The notes below the pieces were generated by a model. That model saw only the letters and a program-made list of their open reading frames with translations, had not been told where the DNA came from and ran no database searches. From Chromobotia macracanthus (Eukaryota; Chordata; Actinopteri; Cypriniformes; Botiidae): a DNA stretch of 64,000 bases. Below are positions 12,201-25,459 of the stretch, piece after piece (position 1 is the stretch's first letter; the number at the start of each line of letters is the position of its first letter). The stretch is taken from contig JAZGTH010000124.1 in NCBI GenBank assembly GCA_036877525.1, positions 1 to 64,000 on the forward strand, in the 5' to 3' direction. The translations under genes were made by a program, and so were the position numbers.

Positions 12201-15189
12201 CCAAACATAATTTAAATAACTATGTGATCATACAAAATAACCACATAGAATTTTCTGTGACCAAATACAGTCATGCTGTCTTTGAGGATGTGGAAATACC
12301 TGTTCAACAAATCAAACAAAAGACCTGTTTACACAGAAAACATTCACCTCCACCTGCTCACTTCACTTCAGATTTTATATAAGCTTTTCTTTTTCTATGG
12401 TTTTCTCCTGTTGTTAGAATTGCACATTGTCATTATCTTTATCTGTGTCTAATGAACTTAGATACATGGAATGTACATCACAACCTTATGTAAACTCGCA
12501 GGTGTCAAACAGCCAGAAAGCTATTGACCATTACACAAGAGCATTAAGTTTCCTTTGACCACTGGATGCTATTTCTAAGATGGAGAACGTACACAAGAGG
12601 ACTTCTCAAAAGAACTTACTTTTTGAACTGTTTAAGGAAAATTCCAATGTTCATTCCTCTCTTGGAGTCCAGGATGCTGATCTGGGAGAACAGAAAAATG
12701 AACAGGGTAATACATTTGGACAGGAGGATAGACAGAATTACTCCAACGTGTTCTTATCAAAACCATCCAAACTGCGCATGTAACATATCAGATTTTTGGG
12801 TCAAGTGTACATATTTTTGTTTTATTTTAAAAGATTATTAAAATCATTATTCAAATTAATTATTATTGCTCCTTTAAAAGTGTGTTCTCGTAACAATGAT
12901 GCAGCCTTCCAGTATGATCTCTGCTTAAAAACTGCAATCTAATCCTAAGTATGTTATATAAACCTGATGTAGAGCAGGTTTAAGCTTTCTGACCTGTTGC
13001 TATGAAAACAACACTGATATGAACTTGAATGGAACAATCCAGGATGGTGTAAAATCAACAATTTTAAATCCATGTAACTCAGCCATTAACATATTGGCAA
13101 CCACGCCCAGTTTGTGGTGCAATCCACTTATAACATGTATCGTGAAAGTAAAGCGCTCCATGTTTATTTTATTTTCACATTTGACTTATAGAAACATTTT
13201 GTCCGCTACAAATTATACAAATAATTTCTAATAGTATCTAATAAATATATAATAATAATCTATTATTTTAATTGTATACATTTTGTTTCATTAATTTTTA
13301 TGAATTAATTTTGAATTTTTCATGAGTTTTAAATTGTATTAAGTTACCTCACAGAACCTCATAGAAAATAATAATTCTTTGACCTCCTGAGGCCGACATT
13401 AAACATTCCATGATCCATAAGTTTATCTCCTTTCACCATGTATTAAAAATAAAAACTAAATTAAACAAAGTTAAATATCTTTGTAGTTTCCATGCATGCC
13501 CTAAAACTAAAAGACTTCATCCAATAAAATAAAGTATGTTATCTTAAAACACTTATTACTTACTTATTAATGCAACATCAGTACCAGAAAAACCTCTGTC
13601 GTGTGATGACTCATTCACTGAGATCATTAACCACCATGACCATGTTTTACTGGGGACTAAACAGTCATACAAGGTGTATCTCTTCCTCTCTCTAGCAAAC
13701 ACATTTACATGATCCATGTGTGTGATACATACAATTTGTGATGCTTAAATAACACACACTCAAAGGAAGAACAGGGCAGTGTCTGAAATTACAAACAAGA
13801 CCACACGTGTGGCCCACGCCACCTCAGACAAACAATAGATAAGCTTCATTAGATCTGCACAGGTACACTCGGTGCCTTCGTGGATAATTACAAAGCTAGC
13901 CAGACCTGCAGCAACCACACAAAACAGCACAAAAACACAGCTGGTCGCTTAGACACAAAATGACAAGGGAGCATATGTTTTGAGTAATAGCGACATGTTT
14001 GTTTTACATGCAGGTGGGAAACAAACCATGGTTCCTACAGTACATGATAAGAAATGTGTATACGTTCAATTAAAACACACACAAATCATAGAAAATAACC
14101 ACTTTCTGTGCACTATACAGAAACTGCACAGCTGAATAATGTTACTAATAGATATGAATTATAATCTTATCTGAACTGGAAATAGTTCAGTTGCGTTATT
14201 GTTATCTTGCATGTTAAGATTTCTGTAAGCGGTGACAACAGTCTGATAAAGATTTGATTAAAGAATCAATATTGCTCCCTTAACATTAAGTAACATGAAC
14301 TGTAATAATCTTTCTAGGAGAGAATTATGTGATTTCTTTTCTTAGATCTTAAATGGTCCCTGACCTAAGTTTATTTATATATAATGTGTGTATTACACTG
14401 TACAATTACAAAGACTGCAATGCACAAAATGTTTAATGTGCTTTTCTCAAAATCCTTTCTAGATAACTGTATAGCTGATGTAGCACTTTTTTTAAACCTA
14501 AGAAAATCCAGGGAGAATTCTAAACCTAGCTATAAAGCAGTATTGATATGTGTCTAGAATTTAATGTTGTGCAGTCTTAACACAAGTCATGCTGCTCAGT
14601 CAAGCACATTTAAAAATCAATTCAATTGAAATATTTGAAGACTACTACGGTAGAAATATGCTCAGCATCAGGAAAAGTAGACCAGCCTTACTCTTGAAAT
14701 AAATGGCATTATCCCCCAAGCTGTCCCCAGTGATGATTCAGGTTGGCTTACCTCATCCTTGCTCTCTTTAAAGGAACTTCTTGATCTCCCAGCACGAGAG
14801 TGTCCGCTGCCCGTCAGGGTTTGAACTTCCTCCTGCTGGCCAAAGAGCTCCTCAACTGTCCTCACATCTATTTGATACTGTTGCTGTCTCACTGCTAGAG
14901 TCCAAATATTCGGTTTTCCCCGCACCTTCTCTTCTGGAATGGTTTTCCAAAAGAAACTGCGCACACGTCGTTTCTTGCGTGAAGCATGAGGTTGACCTGG
15001 TGGTGGTGGAGGAGGTGGAGGGGGTGGTGGAGGTGCCACTGGTGGGCTGACAGTGCTGTCACGTTCATGATTAGGGTCACTTGTGGAGGTTACAGAAAGT
15101 TCTGGAAAAGGCAGCGTACTCACTATAGGCTTGGTGCAGTTGCCTGTTGACTCCTCCATGACAGACGTGACACTAGCCATGATAAGCAT
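4095..15189 (-). CDS. fhdc1: FH2 domain-containing protein 1 (inverted formin-1), 11 coding exons, 1158 aa
   Basis: A formin that nucleates or bundles actin and, in mammals, binds microtubules through its C-terminal region and influences Golgi shape and cilia. Coding exons on the minus strand: 15189-14752, 12681-12620, 10581-10479, 9926-9841, 9724-9624, 8549-8479, 7787-7680, 7558-7488, 6991-6874, 6632-6480, 6260-4095. Phases are 0,2,0,2,1,0,0,2,0,0, and all joins stay open. Residues 53-64 are a short FH1 tract of 12 prolines. FH2 runs from about residue 71 (RKKRRVRSFFWK) to about 440 and includes AGNIMNA-GGYAGNAVGFKL around residues 280-298. A charged helix (438-460) follows, then a long Ser-rich tail containing FGRSSSENDV and RNTVASSSRS, which I recognise from the human protein (about 1143 aa). 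The start at 15189 is the first ATG; a second in-frame ATG lies three codons on. The exon 4 donor is weak. Confidence 0.96.
8635..8661. repeat. (TA)n microsatellite in an fhdc1 intron
   Basis: Alternating T/A run with one TG interruption, upstream (in gene sense) of the exon that starts at 8549. Confidence 0.85.
11112..11261 (+). pseudogene. Possible MADF-domain coding remnant from a DNA transposon (49 aa)
   Basis: A short plus-strand frame opens at ATG 11112 and stops at 11261. It reads GIVEVCQQHDCLFLN followed by LFHQRQELRDRLSLKY, which resembles the start of a MADF domain (basic/acidic helix, then the CLY-like turn, then RD-x-LW). MADF or Myb-like proteins accompany PIF/Harbinger transposases in fish. 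A canonical donor, AA|GTAAGTG, overlaps the stop, so this could be a first exon spliced onward. No transposase is visible nearby. Weak call, made on pattern resemblance only. Confidence 0.3.
11556..11819. mobile_element. MITE with about 45-bp inverted terminal repeats
   Basis: The left arm begins TTGGTCACACTTCATATT and continues GTCTTTAAATACTGTGTACT. The reverse complement of the right end begins TGGTCCCACTTTATATT and continues GTCTTTAATTACAATGTACT. The arms match with few changes over about 45 bp and flank a short non-coding core. The GGTCCCACTTTATATT end is one I associate with a common fish DNA-transposon family. It sits in the fhdc1 intron between coding exons 2 and 3 (10582-12619). Confidence 0.75.
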
Positions 15190-18100
15190 TACATTAGCAG
15201 TAACACCAGTCCTGGAGAGCCAGGCTCTGTGGTGAAATTTCTTCCTCTATCCACAGAAGCCTTCTGTTTAACACCTAATAAATGAGGGCAGAGTCCTAGT
15301 TTGGTTCTGGGAAGTGTCTGTTGGATGTCATTACAGGGTCATTTAAAGCAGAATGTGTGGAGTTCGTTCTTCATTTTACAAAGAATTTAGAATTGATATG
15401 TCAACTGATTCTTGGCTCTGATGATGGAAGATGGACGCAAGTGGGTAGCAATCCCCTTAAACGAGAGTCTTCTCACATATTTTGTATTCACTTCAACTAC
15501 GCATTCACATAATGTAGGTGCTTTCAAGCATTTGGTCGGAGGTCAAAATCTTGAAGCTGTAAGAAGAACAAAAATACATACACAACATCAACATTTCTGA
15601 GGTGTAGTCAAGCAAGGGAACTTGGAAAAACATAGCAGATGAGAAAGTAACAGGCATCAAAAGAAATGTGGTTGTACACTTAAAGAAAGCCTACAGTATG
15701 AACACAGCAAATGCTAAATGCTAAGTTACATAACATACAAATTAAAATGCTGCTAAAATGTAGACTAATGTATTTTAAATAAATGCTTTTGATGGGCACT
15801 GATGTACCCTTTGAAGTTGACACTATGCTAAATCCTGTCAATAAGAGCCCTTCTACAAGGCTGTTATCAAAGTGTATATACAGTATCATAGTTACAAAAA
15901 GAAGCAAATTCAGTGTTTATGATTATGTGACCCTGGATTACATGTTTGTGCAATTCACTTTTGGATCCTGATGTGGTTTATCTTACTTTGGATTTTAAAC
16001 ATATCAGTTGCTCTGGAACACTTGAGGAATATATTAACAGAAACATAATTCTTACATACTTACATATCATGTTTGTTTGTTGCAAACTGATGACACAAGG
16101 AGAGTTGAATTAAAAAATGAATTAAAGACAAAATAATTGATTTTACTGATCACAGCAATCTTAGCTATAAGCATGGACTGTGCTGCTATTTTATCAAGGT
16201 AACTTTCCAATTCAAATAAAGTGGCATTGACACGTCTTTATGTGGGGTGTTCCAAATGGCCACATACATTCTGCCCATCAGAGTACAGCAAAATAACATG
16301 CACACCTCTACATAACCCCTAGTGGTAAGGAGTTTGTAACAAAAACTGACCAAAAACTGAAAAAGGTTTTTTGTTTTGCAAGGTGTAAATTTACCATACA
16401 TTCTTGTTTATTTATTTGTTGGTGTGTTTATTGATAATTCATGTTGTGCTGTATGTCATAGTAGGCTGAGTAGTTTCCGTACTGGTGATTCAGTCATGCC
16501 CACATCTGTTATTTGAATATGCAAAGCAGCCAACATCACACAACCATCAAAGTACAGTGGGGTTGCCTGGGAGACCAACCAGCAATCAAACCACACTTTC
16601 AAAAGGAGCTATTTTACACAAAGACTTGCAAAGATATTCAACCAAAGAACTAAATACAAGAGATAATTACTGTTTTATTTCCATTTATGTAACTTACAAG
16701 AGCCATGTAAACAGCTTGAGTGAATTAGCACATTTTCAGGCATTAAAATGGCTCTGGTTGTCCATGAAGGTGTCTTTATATCATAGCCAGTGAGGAAGCA
16801 AAGAATCCAGTAAAAAGCACTGTTTCTTCTTATTCTTTATCCTCTATTGCCATGGCATAGCACTACAGGGAATCTGTTATGTAACCTGTATTAATCAAAG
16901 TGATAATGGGTCATAACAACCTGAACGCATGACAAAAGGTACTGAAATCTATTAATACACATATATTTCCTTAAAGTTCCTGTAAATGCAACTGTTCAAC
17001 TACAATCCTATAGACAATTCATTTTACAGTTTGTAATGTAATCTGTCATGATCTATCAGATATAGTGTACCAATTCAACTGAACTATATATATAATTAAC
17101 ATCGACAAAACCTGTCTGTTCAAAAACAACTTAAGTTGAACTGAAAGCAAAACCACATTGTCGAGTGTCACTGTTACTCGTATGATAGTACAAAAACCTT
17201 TAATGCTGGGACTAATTGGTATTGACAGTACACAAGCATAAACTTTAAACCTCTGGACACCACTGCCTTTAACACATAAATTGTTGTTAATTTATACTAA
17301 CAGGGTTATTTGTAACTGAGCCCTGAAATGTACAGCTACTGTTGCAAAGCAAATCAAAGATAAAATTTAAAGATAAAAGATGAAATCTAAAGACACCAAG
17401 TGCTGTAAACCAGAACTCATCCAGCAACCTGTTAACAGTGTCTCATTCGATCCTCCAAGTTTTTTACTTATTAAAAGACAATTGACGTCACAGGAAGACT
17501 CTGGTTCCATGCTGGTGGAGTTGAGTTAAGCGTTAGCTACTTTGTTTAATTAATTAATGTGCAAAAGTGAGGATGTCTTGACATTTAAAGTCATCCTCTA
17601 CAAAAAATGTTATGCTGTGTGGTATGCTACCATGTCTGTAGCATAAATATGCTGTCTTACACTGCAACTGCAATGCAAAATCAGTGTAGTCTGTCTTTCA
17701 AACACTGGTGCTAAAATCCTACATGACTGTTTCCTGTCTCAGATTTCTTGTGCAAGGATTCCTTTCATACTTGATGCTAGAGTTGACAGTAAAGGGTTAA
17801 CAATCTGTAACACATTCTACTTCACCTCAGTGGTGTCTCTGCTGCAGTATCAGCGATAGCACACGGCAGCACACACCCAGATACACAATGCCAAATCTGT
17901 GCATGATCATAACCTAGTACATCATATTTACATTTTTACATTTACATAATTTTATAATAAATCACTCACTATAATACTGTTATTTAGAACAAATGCTTCA
18001 AGGTCAACAAATGAGGAAAATCCCTAAAATGGTTCCTAAAAAGACAAATGTAATTGTAGGTTTTTATATGGTAGTTTTAAACCCAGCTGGTTTTAATGAC

Positions 18101-20527
18101 TGGCCTCCCTCTGCCCTGTGCTTTTGTCACATACACCATCATCATTTAATTCTTTTTTTGCTGCTGCCATTTCGGAATGTCCTTCTCTACATTTTAAATA
18201 CAATTTTCACAAATTTATATTAAGTGTTGTCACAAATAGTACTTTCAATTAAACCATGTCTATACATGCAATAAAATTTTAATTATTTTTAAAAACATAT
18301 ATATTATGCATATATTAATCTTATCCTCTCTCTACTCCGGAACTGGTAGCTGGGCTACAATTTAAATGTTGGTTCAATACCTGGACCATTAGGGATCAGT
18401 TCACATGTTTGGCTATCATTCTAGCTAATTAATCAGATCACCTTTGAGAAAATCTCCTGAAAAATTGTTTGTTAGTGCTTAACAATGGCAGGTGGGAAAA
18501 ATACTACATTTGATATTAAAGCTGTAATCCGTAAACACGTTATTGAGCAAGTACATAACAGTTTTGAACATTGATCTGTCTCGTTACTCCAATTTGCAAC
18601 AGTAAGTTAATAATAATAATTTATATATTTATAATTTATATATTTATCATTTATCATTTGAGATATTGGGTCTGATTTTGCTGGAAATGTCAGTATGACT
18701 TCAACATATGTAAAAAAGTACATAAAGTAACCTGCAATTTTATGTTTTAAACAAAGATGGCACACAACCCTATCACAACTCTTCTGGCAAAATCTGTTAC
18801 TTGATTCAACTGATACCACTTGTTTGACATACTCAACTTGAGTGTGTCTGGTACATGAGGCCTAGGGCACTAACCCACACACCAGACGTATAATCTCTCC
18901 ATCAGAACATTTGATGCAATGAGCAACACCAAAACAAAGAACCTTTGAGGAAATGCACCGAGATTAAGAAATACTTGAAGAGATTCAAGTGTTAATCTGA
19001 ATGGTGCTTTGGATTCAGTGTTCAGTATATCTTTGTAAATCAGCCATATATCAAAGTCCAACACGCACAGCGTCCTTAGGAAATTAAACTGCTTTCACAT
19101 CCAAAGAAAAACTAGCAAACTAAAAGACCTAAAAGTGCAACTCAGATAAACGCTCACATAAACGCTGACTGTTTTGTTTGAGACATACATGCTAACCAGT
19201 GCAATAGTCATGCCCACAGTGTAACACCATCCTATGTCAATGCTTCATGAAAACCTTTTGGACAATCATTTTAAGGTCATTTCCATATTATGTAGTAATT
19301 TAATGACAAAGTAATGATGGTTAAAGTGGTTCTTGACTAAGAAAAGCATATTAAAGGGAATCATTAAATTGTCACATGATCAGGTAAAGTAAACTAGCAG
19401 GTGCTGGTGAAAAAATGTATGAATTTGGGTTTGTGACAGTTATGACAACTCACTAAAAGAGGAAGAGAGGAAGAAACATATTGATGGGATGGGCTGTGAG
19501 GGGAATCAAACATGAAAACAATAAAGTTATACGACTAAGCAGGTGGATCAGATCTGAAGAGAAACTCTAAGAGGAACATCCTAAACAAAAAGAAATAAGA
19601 ATTAAAAACCCCTTAAATCATTCAGTTATCTATACTAACAATAGTATTACTATATCAGCTACTATATTACTATATCTTTCTTTGCAAAGTTTATACTGCC
19701 TTCAATTCAAATAAATTTTTTATGTTTTTATGTACAGTATACAAAGACAGATATTTATACTGAAACAGTGCTACTGGAGGTTAGTGAGCACTGAGCAGCC
19801 AAAATGAGTTTCTCATAGCCTAGTGATCTCTATTGATCACAAAGGGTCATTACAGAAGGCAAATGAACCAGCAACAAAGAACACCTAACAGCGTAGCAAT
19901 GGCCACAACACAGTACATAACCAGACAAAACATCCAAGAGCTTCAGGAATTCTATAAAAGACAGAGCTCACACAAGCATGTTACAGGATAAATCTTGTTA
20001 TTGGTGTAAAAGAATGTCATTCAACAAAGGAGATGCTATTTTCAACACTTTACAGAATAACACACAACAGCATTGAAGAACCATCTCAAGAAATCTCAAG
20101 AAAGACCCACTACAACATGAGAAGGAAAACTTTAAAAATGTGTCTATGAAACTCTATTATATGTATTATATAAGTGTTCCTATGAACCTATATTATCCAA
20201 CAAGATCATCATATATGTCATGGCACAATCACTTAATATAGCATGAAAAGTGCACTGACTGCACTGATGCTAATGGTCTTACCTTCACTATCAATCACTG
20301 ATGCGGACTTCATGTCTGCCCAAGTATAAGAAACCTATTGCTCGAAAGTATAATCTCAACAGATTCAGTATTACAGGACTGTTATGACTCATCTCCAAAA
20401 TCAACAAAAATAGGGCAGGTGGCTTAAAATACTGACATTAAGGTTAGGTCTTAAGTTTGTAATCTCGCCAATAACCGTACACATCTACTTATATAAATCA
20501 CGTGATGATTGCTAGGGGGCTGACAAA

Positions 20528-20552
20528 ACACATACACACACACACACACACA
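20528..20552. repeat. (CA)n microsatellite
   Basis: A near-pure CA run of about 11 units in the fhdc1 first intron. Confidence 0.9.
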
Positions 20553-21163
20553 TATGCTCATATTACAATACTTACTGCTGCCAACATACAGCCCGGCTTG
20601 CTTATGACCACAAACAGACATGGTTACTCCCACAGTCAATACAAATTCAGGAGGAGCCAGTAAGAGCAGACATTCAAATGTGTATGTGTAAATGTGTGCA
20701 ATTCAATATAAACAGCCCTACATGCATACAATACAAATGAGGTTGATCAAAATTAAACATATAAGCAAAACAATCAAAATCAAAATCATAAAGTACATTA
20801 GATTTAATAGCGTAAGAGCAATAGAGCAGAAAATATAAATACTAAGAAGTAGATTTATGATGTCATTTATCGTGTCATTTTAAATAAACGAGGAAGTGAA
20901 GGAGCAAGTGGGAAAAGAGGACGCCCTTTGGTTGCCTCGGTGATTGCAGGTGGGAGGAGAAGTATGAATCCAAACACCTGATGTTTATGTGTGAGCAAAT
21001 ACAAGCGCTAGAAGCTTACTGGTAAATTTAGTCCCTTTAGAGCCCATTAGATGTATTATGACAGATTAATTACAGCAACAACAACTGGAACAGTCTTAAG
21101 AAGTTGTTTTCTGTTTATACACTATTTTACAAATAAACAGTTCTGTTTGCTAGAGATATATTT

Positions 21164-21199
21164 GACATATATGATATATATATATTGATATATACATAG
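21164..21199. repeat. TA-rich simple repeat
   Basis: Imperfect alternation of T and A in the fhdc1 first intron. Confidence 0.8.
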
Positions 21200-22421
21200 T
21201 GTGTATTGTTTGAAAATCTAAACTGTGATTTTATTTTAATAAACAAGAATGTTTGGAGTTGTCACTGATAAAACACTTCACCAATAATACACCTAATAAA
21301 TAAATAGACTCCCACACAATCCACAACTTCACAAAATATATGCCTATCAACAACCAGGCTGTGAGTCAAATGTTTCCATGGTAATCAATCAAGGTATGTA
21401 TGTATAGACCTTAGCTGGGGGGTTGAGGGGCTTCCACCAATCAAGTTCCCCTACTTCAGGGTGTGTTACCGTGGCAATGTGGCAACAGACAACCACCATC
21501 CCCCTTTGACCTTACCCTGAGGAAAACTTTTCCCTAAGCTTTGTTCTGGAACTTGTGAAAGGATTGTCTTCAATTCATCTTACCATGAGAAATGGGAAGG
21601 GATACTAAAGAAGCTGGCTTTAGACGATTATAATAAAGCACATCACGATCTGTGACAAAAGCACTTCTGGTAACAGCCCCATGGGTCTCTACAGGGCATA
21701 AGAACACTGCTAAACAGAAGCAAACCTTTGGGCACACAAAATGTTCTTATAAATTTGTAAACAACAGGTCACACACAATCACCTATAAAAACTATTGTTA
21801 CTATGAGGGATGCCTGGTGATGTAATGTTTACAGACATTTTCCAGACACAAGTTAAATAAAGGAGGTACTGAAGGCTTTTGAACAGGCACTGTGATATAT
21901 TCTTATATTCTGTCTGTACAATAAGTTTAAATAACAGAAGTGCTGACTCATGGCATGGGAGGTTACAATGTGATGTATGTGATGTATCTATGGTGTAACA
22001 GCAGTCACAATAAGGCGAAACACGGATCGATCAACCGACAGTAACGCTAAACTGTTCATTAAATTATTGTATTTCATTAAATCGTTAAATTACGACACCT
22101 GATAACCTGCTTTGCTGCTGACACTTATTATAAATAACTATTTTTTAATGTTACATATTGAAAACTAGAATATTGTTGCGTCATTAAACAGGATCATTTG
22201 CCTAATGTTCGACCATGCGAGTATCACAGGGAGAATATTTAAATTATGCTTTAAGAAAAAAGCAGCTGAACATTCCGTGAATAGATGGGTTAATAGACAC
22301 GGTGTGTGAAGGACATCGCTAGAAGAAACAAAATCACTCAGTAGAAAAAAATTATACTATAGTAAAAGACAAAAATTACTCAAATAACTAAAGATTTACG
22401 AAATCAGTTTAAAGAACTTAC

Positions 22422-22690
22422 CGTGTATAATGAAAGGATGAGATGCGTTAGGTTTCTTCCCCCAGTGCGGCAGGTGTGTGTATCCGGGGGAAGGTGTGTG
22501 TCGGTATCACCACCGACATTCTGCGCCTTCAGCGCTGCAGCGACGCTCAAAGCTGCGGTATATTACAGCGAGCGGTCACACTACGCATGAGCATATGGGC
22601 TGCGTTGCTTGGCGCATGCGCAGTTCATGCTGCTGGGACTGGCTCAGGTGAATCTTTAGGAGCACGCATGTTTGACGTATGCGTCAGCAA
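22422..22690 (-). promoter_or_regulatory. fhdc1: fhdc1 promoter and non-coding first exon (CpG-rich)
   Basis: This is the only CpG-dense block between fhdc1 and arfip1. A strong minus-strand donor, CACG|GTAAGTTC, places the 3' end of a non-coding exon at 22422. Upstream lies a perfect NRF1-type palindrome GCGCATGCGC at 22612-22621. The transcription start is not resolved but should lie between these points. It matches the expected position 5' of fhdc1 with no competing gene. The donor and motif are seen directly; promoter function is inferred. Confidence 0.75.
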
Positions 22691-25459
22691 CTAGAGGCGA
22701 ATGTAACTTAATTCCACTTACAAATATTTACATATTGACACACAACATCGCTGTTTATTAAACATTTGCAGGACTGTTTGCCAAACACAGGTGGTGGCCC
22801 AAATCTATCTATAGTCAAAAGTTGGGGGTAATTTTAGAAACACTAGCTGAAATGTATTACTAATTCTTAAATGCAGTAGGATAACGAATCCCATAAACTC
22901 TTCATATCCAGTTCTGAAAAATCCTGACACTAAATCTAATACCTCGTGCTATAACTTCAACCGTGTAATTATTTGCATACATTTTGCTTTTTAGGGAAAC
23001 CAGAAGACAGACATTTCCCAGGCCCTAAGCACATTTCACTATGTGAGAAATCCACGTCATTTGTCTGAATGAACGTGGAAATAATCCTTTTCTGTAAATA
23101 AGTTTAACAGATCACCTGAAAACCAGCATTACCAGACTAAGATGCAGTGTTTTAACACAGCAAAACAGACATCTGCGTACAATCACAAACACCAGCTGAC
23201 GATTTTAATAGGGCAGACATGTTTTGTTAGGGGTTTTATGCAAAGAGATAGGTTAACTTATTAAAGAATAATTCCCCTGTGTTTATTTTACAGGCTCGTG
23301 GACGCTGTAAGCACAATTTAGAAGTCACAGATAAACACCTAACCTTTTAAAGCATATATGTATGTGCATTAGAGATTATTTGACACAGTCAAAGAAAAGT
23401 GATAAGACAAAGCATAAACATCATCTCCTAAAACCCATCTCCCCATTCTTAGTATCATTATTGAATTATGACTCGAGTTTAATGGTAGTCAACTAGTATA
23501 AAAAGAAAGAGTGCCCTCTGTAGGAAATATTTAGGCTTAGCTATGAGAACCCCCTAAACAATGTGGCAGCCTTTACCTTAACTGATACAACTTCACAAGC
23601 CAAAGAATCGTTTTAATTTGATCAGAAACCAGCAGAGGTGTCAGATGTGGGGGAAACCCAGAAACTCTTAACTGAAAATAGTCATTGAATCAGAATAAAC
23701 ATAGACACGATAAACTTAATCTAGAAGATTAAGTTTATTTTCTCCCATAATCAACACTCCATAACTGTTAAGAATCCATCAACAAATCTTTAAAATAAAA
23801 AAACACCAAAAAAATTGTATACTCGTGTATACTCATAAATTGTGTACTAATTTTACAAATATATTGATGATATATTGAGTTCTCATGTTTACTGTACATT
23901 GGTCTGTCTGCTCCTGGGACAGAACTGAAAAGTCATTAAGAAACAAGCCAGTTGTACATCAAATCAAGGGTTGGTTGTACGACAGGAAAATCTCCAAGAA
24001 TAAACATAAGCAATTCAATATTCATAATATGTATTCTGGATATTAGTTAACATCGGCAAAATTAACAGAAATTTAACATTTCATTTGGCATCCATACATG
24101 ATTTATTTTTTATTTTATATTAATTATATTATTTCCTATTATGCCTTGTTTCCTGTCACATACTGCCCTGGTACAACTTTTACATGCCAGAAACTGAAGG
24201 TTTACCATGTAAACGTGATTACATGATCATGTCTGCTGGTACTGGGTTAATCTAAGTGTTAGAATCTGATTGGACATTGCAGTATTCAGAGAGGCATGAT
24301 TTTAAAAGCTCTTTTGGTTTAGGAGATGCACAGAGAAAAATGAAAAAACCTAGGTAGAGAAATAAACAACTGAGTTAGCTCATATAATATTAAAAAACAG
24401 TTTCCTGTCTTAGTTATGGAAACAATAAATGGAATGCAAAAAGTGGTTACTTTTAAAAACTTATCACAAAGATTGTTGGGAGTAGAGGTTGCTGGTCTTG
24501 CAAATATGTAGGCATGAAAATATGTTTGTGTGACTATCCAGTGCTGCAAGCATGGCTGTGTGTATTGGTCCACTGCAGGTCTGCAAGATTGCAATGAAAG
24601 TGTTTTGTGGTTTCAGATACTTGACAACACTAACTTTTCAATTGACAGAGAAGGCACATCAAGTCAGAAATGAAACCCCATCCACTTCCTAGGATCTACA
24701 AAAGATTCACTTTAACAACTTTTATAGCAAACATTAAAGATAAAAAATATTTTTTTTTTACCTTTTCTTTTTAACAACAGTAAATAAAGCATAACTAAAC
24801 TGCTCCAAGTCTGTACTATAATGACCACCCTTTTCCTCATTCAAATCCACATGACTTTTTAAGTGGGCAGTATGGATATATACACCACTTTGCTTTCAAC
24901 TATGCAGTTACAAAAGAATCATATATAACTATATATAAGGTCTACAATTGGGTAAAAGGTAAAAAAATGTTTAGACATATGTCTAGAATTATTTCTCAGT
25001 CTAAAAAGAGCTGGTAATGCTTTTTAGCCAAAGACTAGTTTGATTTTGAACTGTCCTTGCTGACAAACTAAATGCACTAAAAAGGCCCTAATTTCCTTCT
25101 GTAAGGTGTTATTTCTTATAGCATAAAGTGCTGGTAAGTTGATTGAGAAACAAGAATATTATTTTTCGCTGCACAAGAGAGTGTAAACTCTCCCACTAAA
25201 GCCACAAAACATTTATTTAAAATTGAATTTCAAGTGTAGTCAGACACAGCATAAAGTGGAGCTAAATATTTCTCTTATATCAAAAAAGTTTCCCGTCTTA
25301 TACATTTCCTGACAGGTTTTAGTGTCCTGAATGGAGTAAAAACGGAAAGGAATGATAGCTGGACATCTTTTCTTGGATTTGGTTTTCTTATGGAGTGCAC
25401 ATATATTCCGGGCATTTGCTGTCTGCTCTAGAACATACCACCTGACACTACTGGGGGGA
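22691..25459. other. Spacer between fhdc1 and arfip1, including the arfip1 3' UTR
   Basis: No coding exon is recognised. The part adjoining 25459 must hold the arfip1 3' UTR. Reverse-strand AATAAA hexamers occur around 25212-25217 and 24100-24115 as candidate poly(A) signals. The rest is AT-rich unique-looking sequence. Confidence 0.5.

Larger units (their letters stand above)
15190..22421 (-). other. fhdc1: First intron (7.2 kb) and adjoining 5' UTR of fhdc1
   Basis: No coding exon is visible on either strand. The 5' UTR next to the start codon probably begins at an acceptor around 15230 (minus-strand TTTCACCACAG), but this is not proven. The intron holds a (CA)n run at 20528-20552 and a TA-rich repeat at 21164-21199. 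A less AT-rich block at 21410-21560 could be an intronic regulatory element. The remainder is AT-rich sequence in which I see nothing else. Confidence 0.6.
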
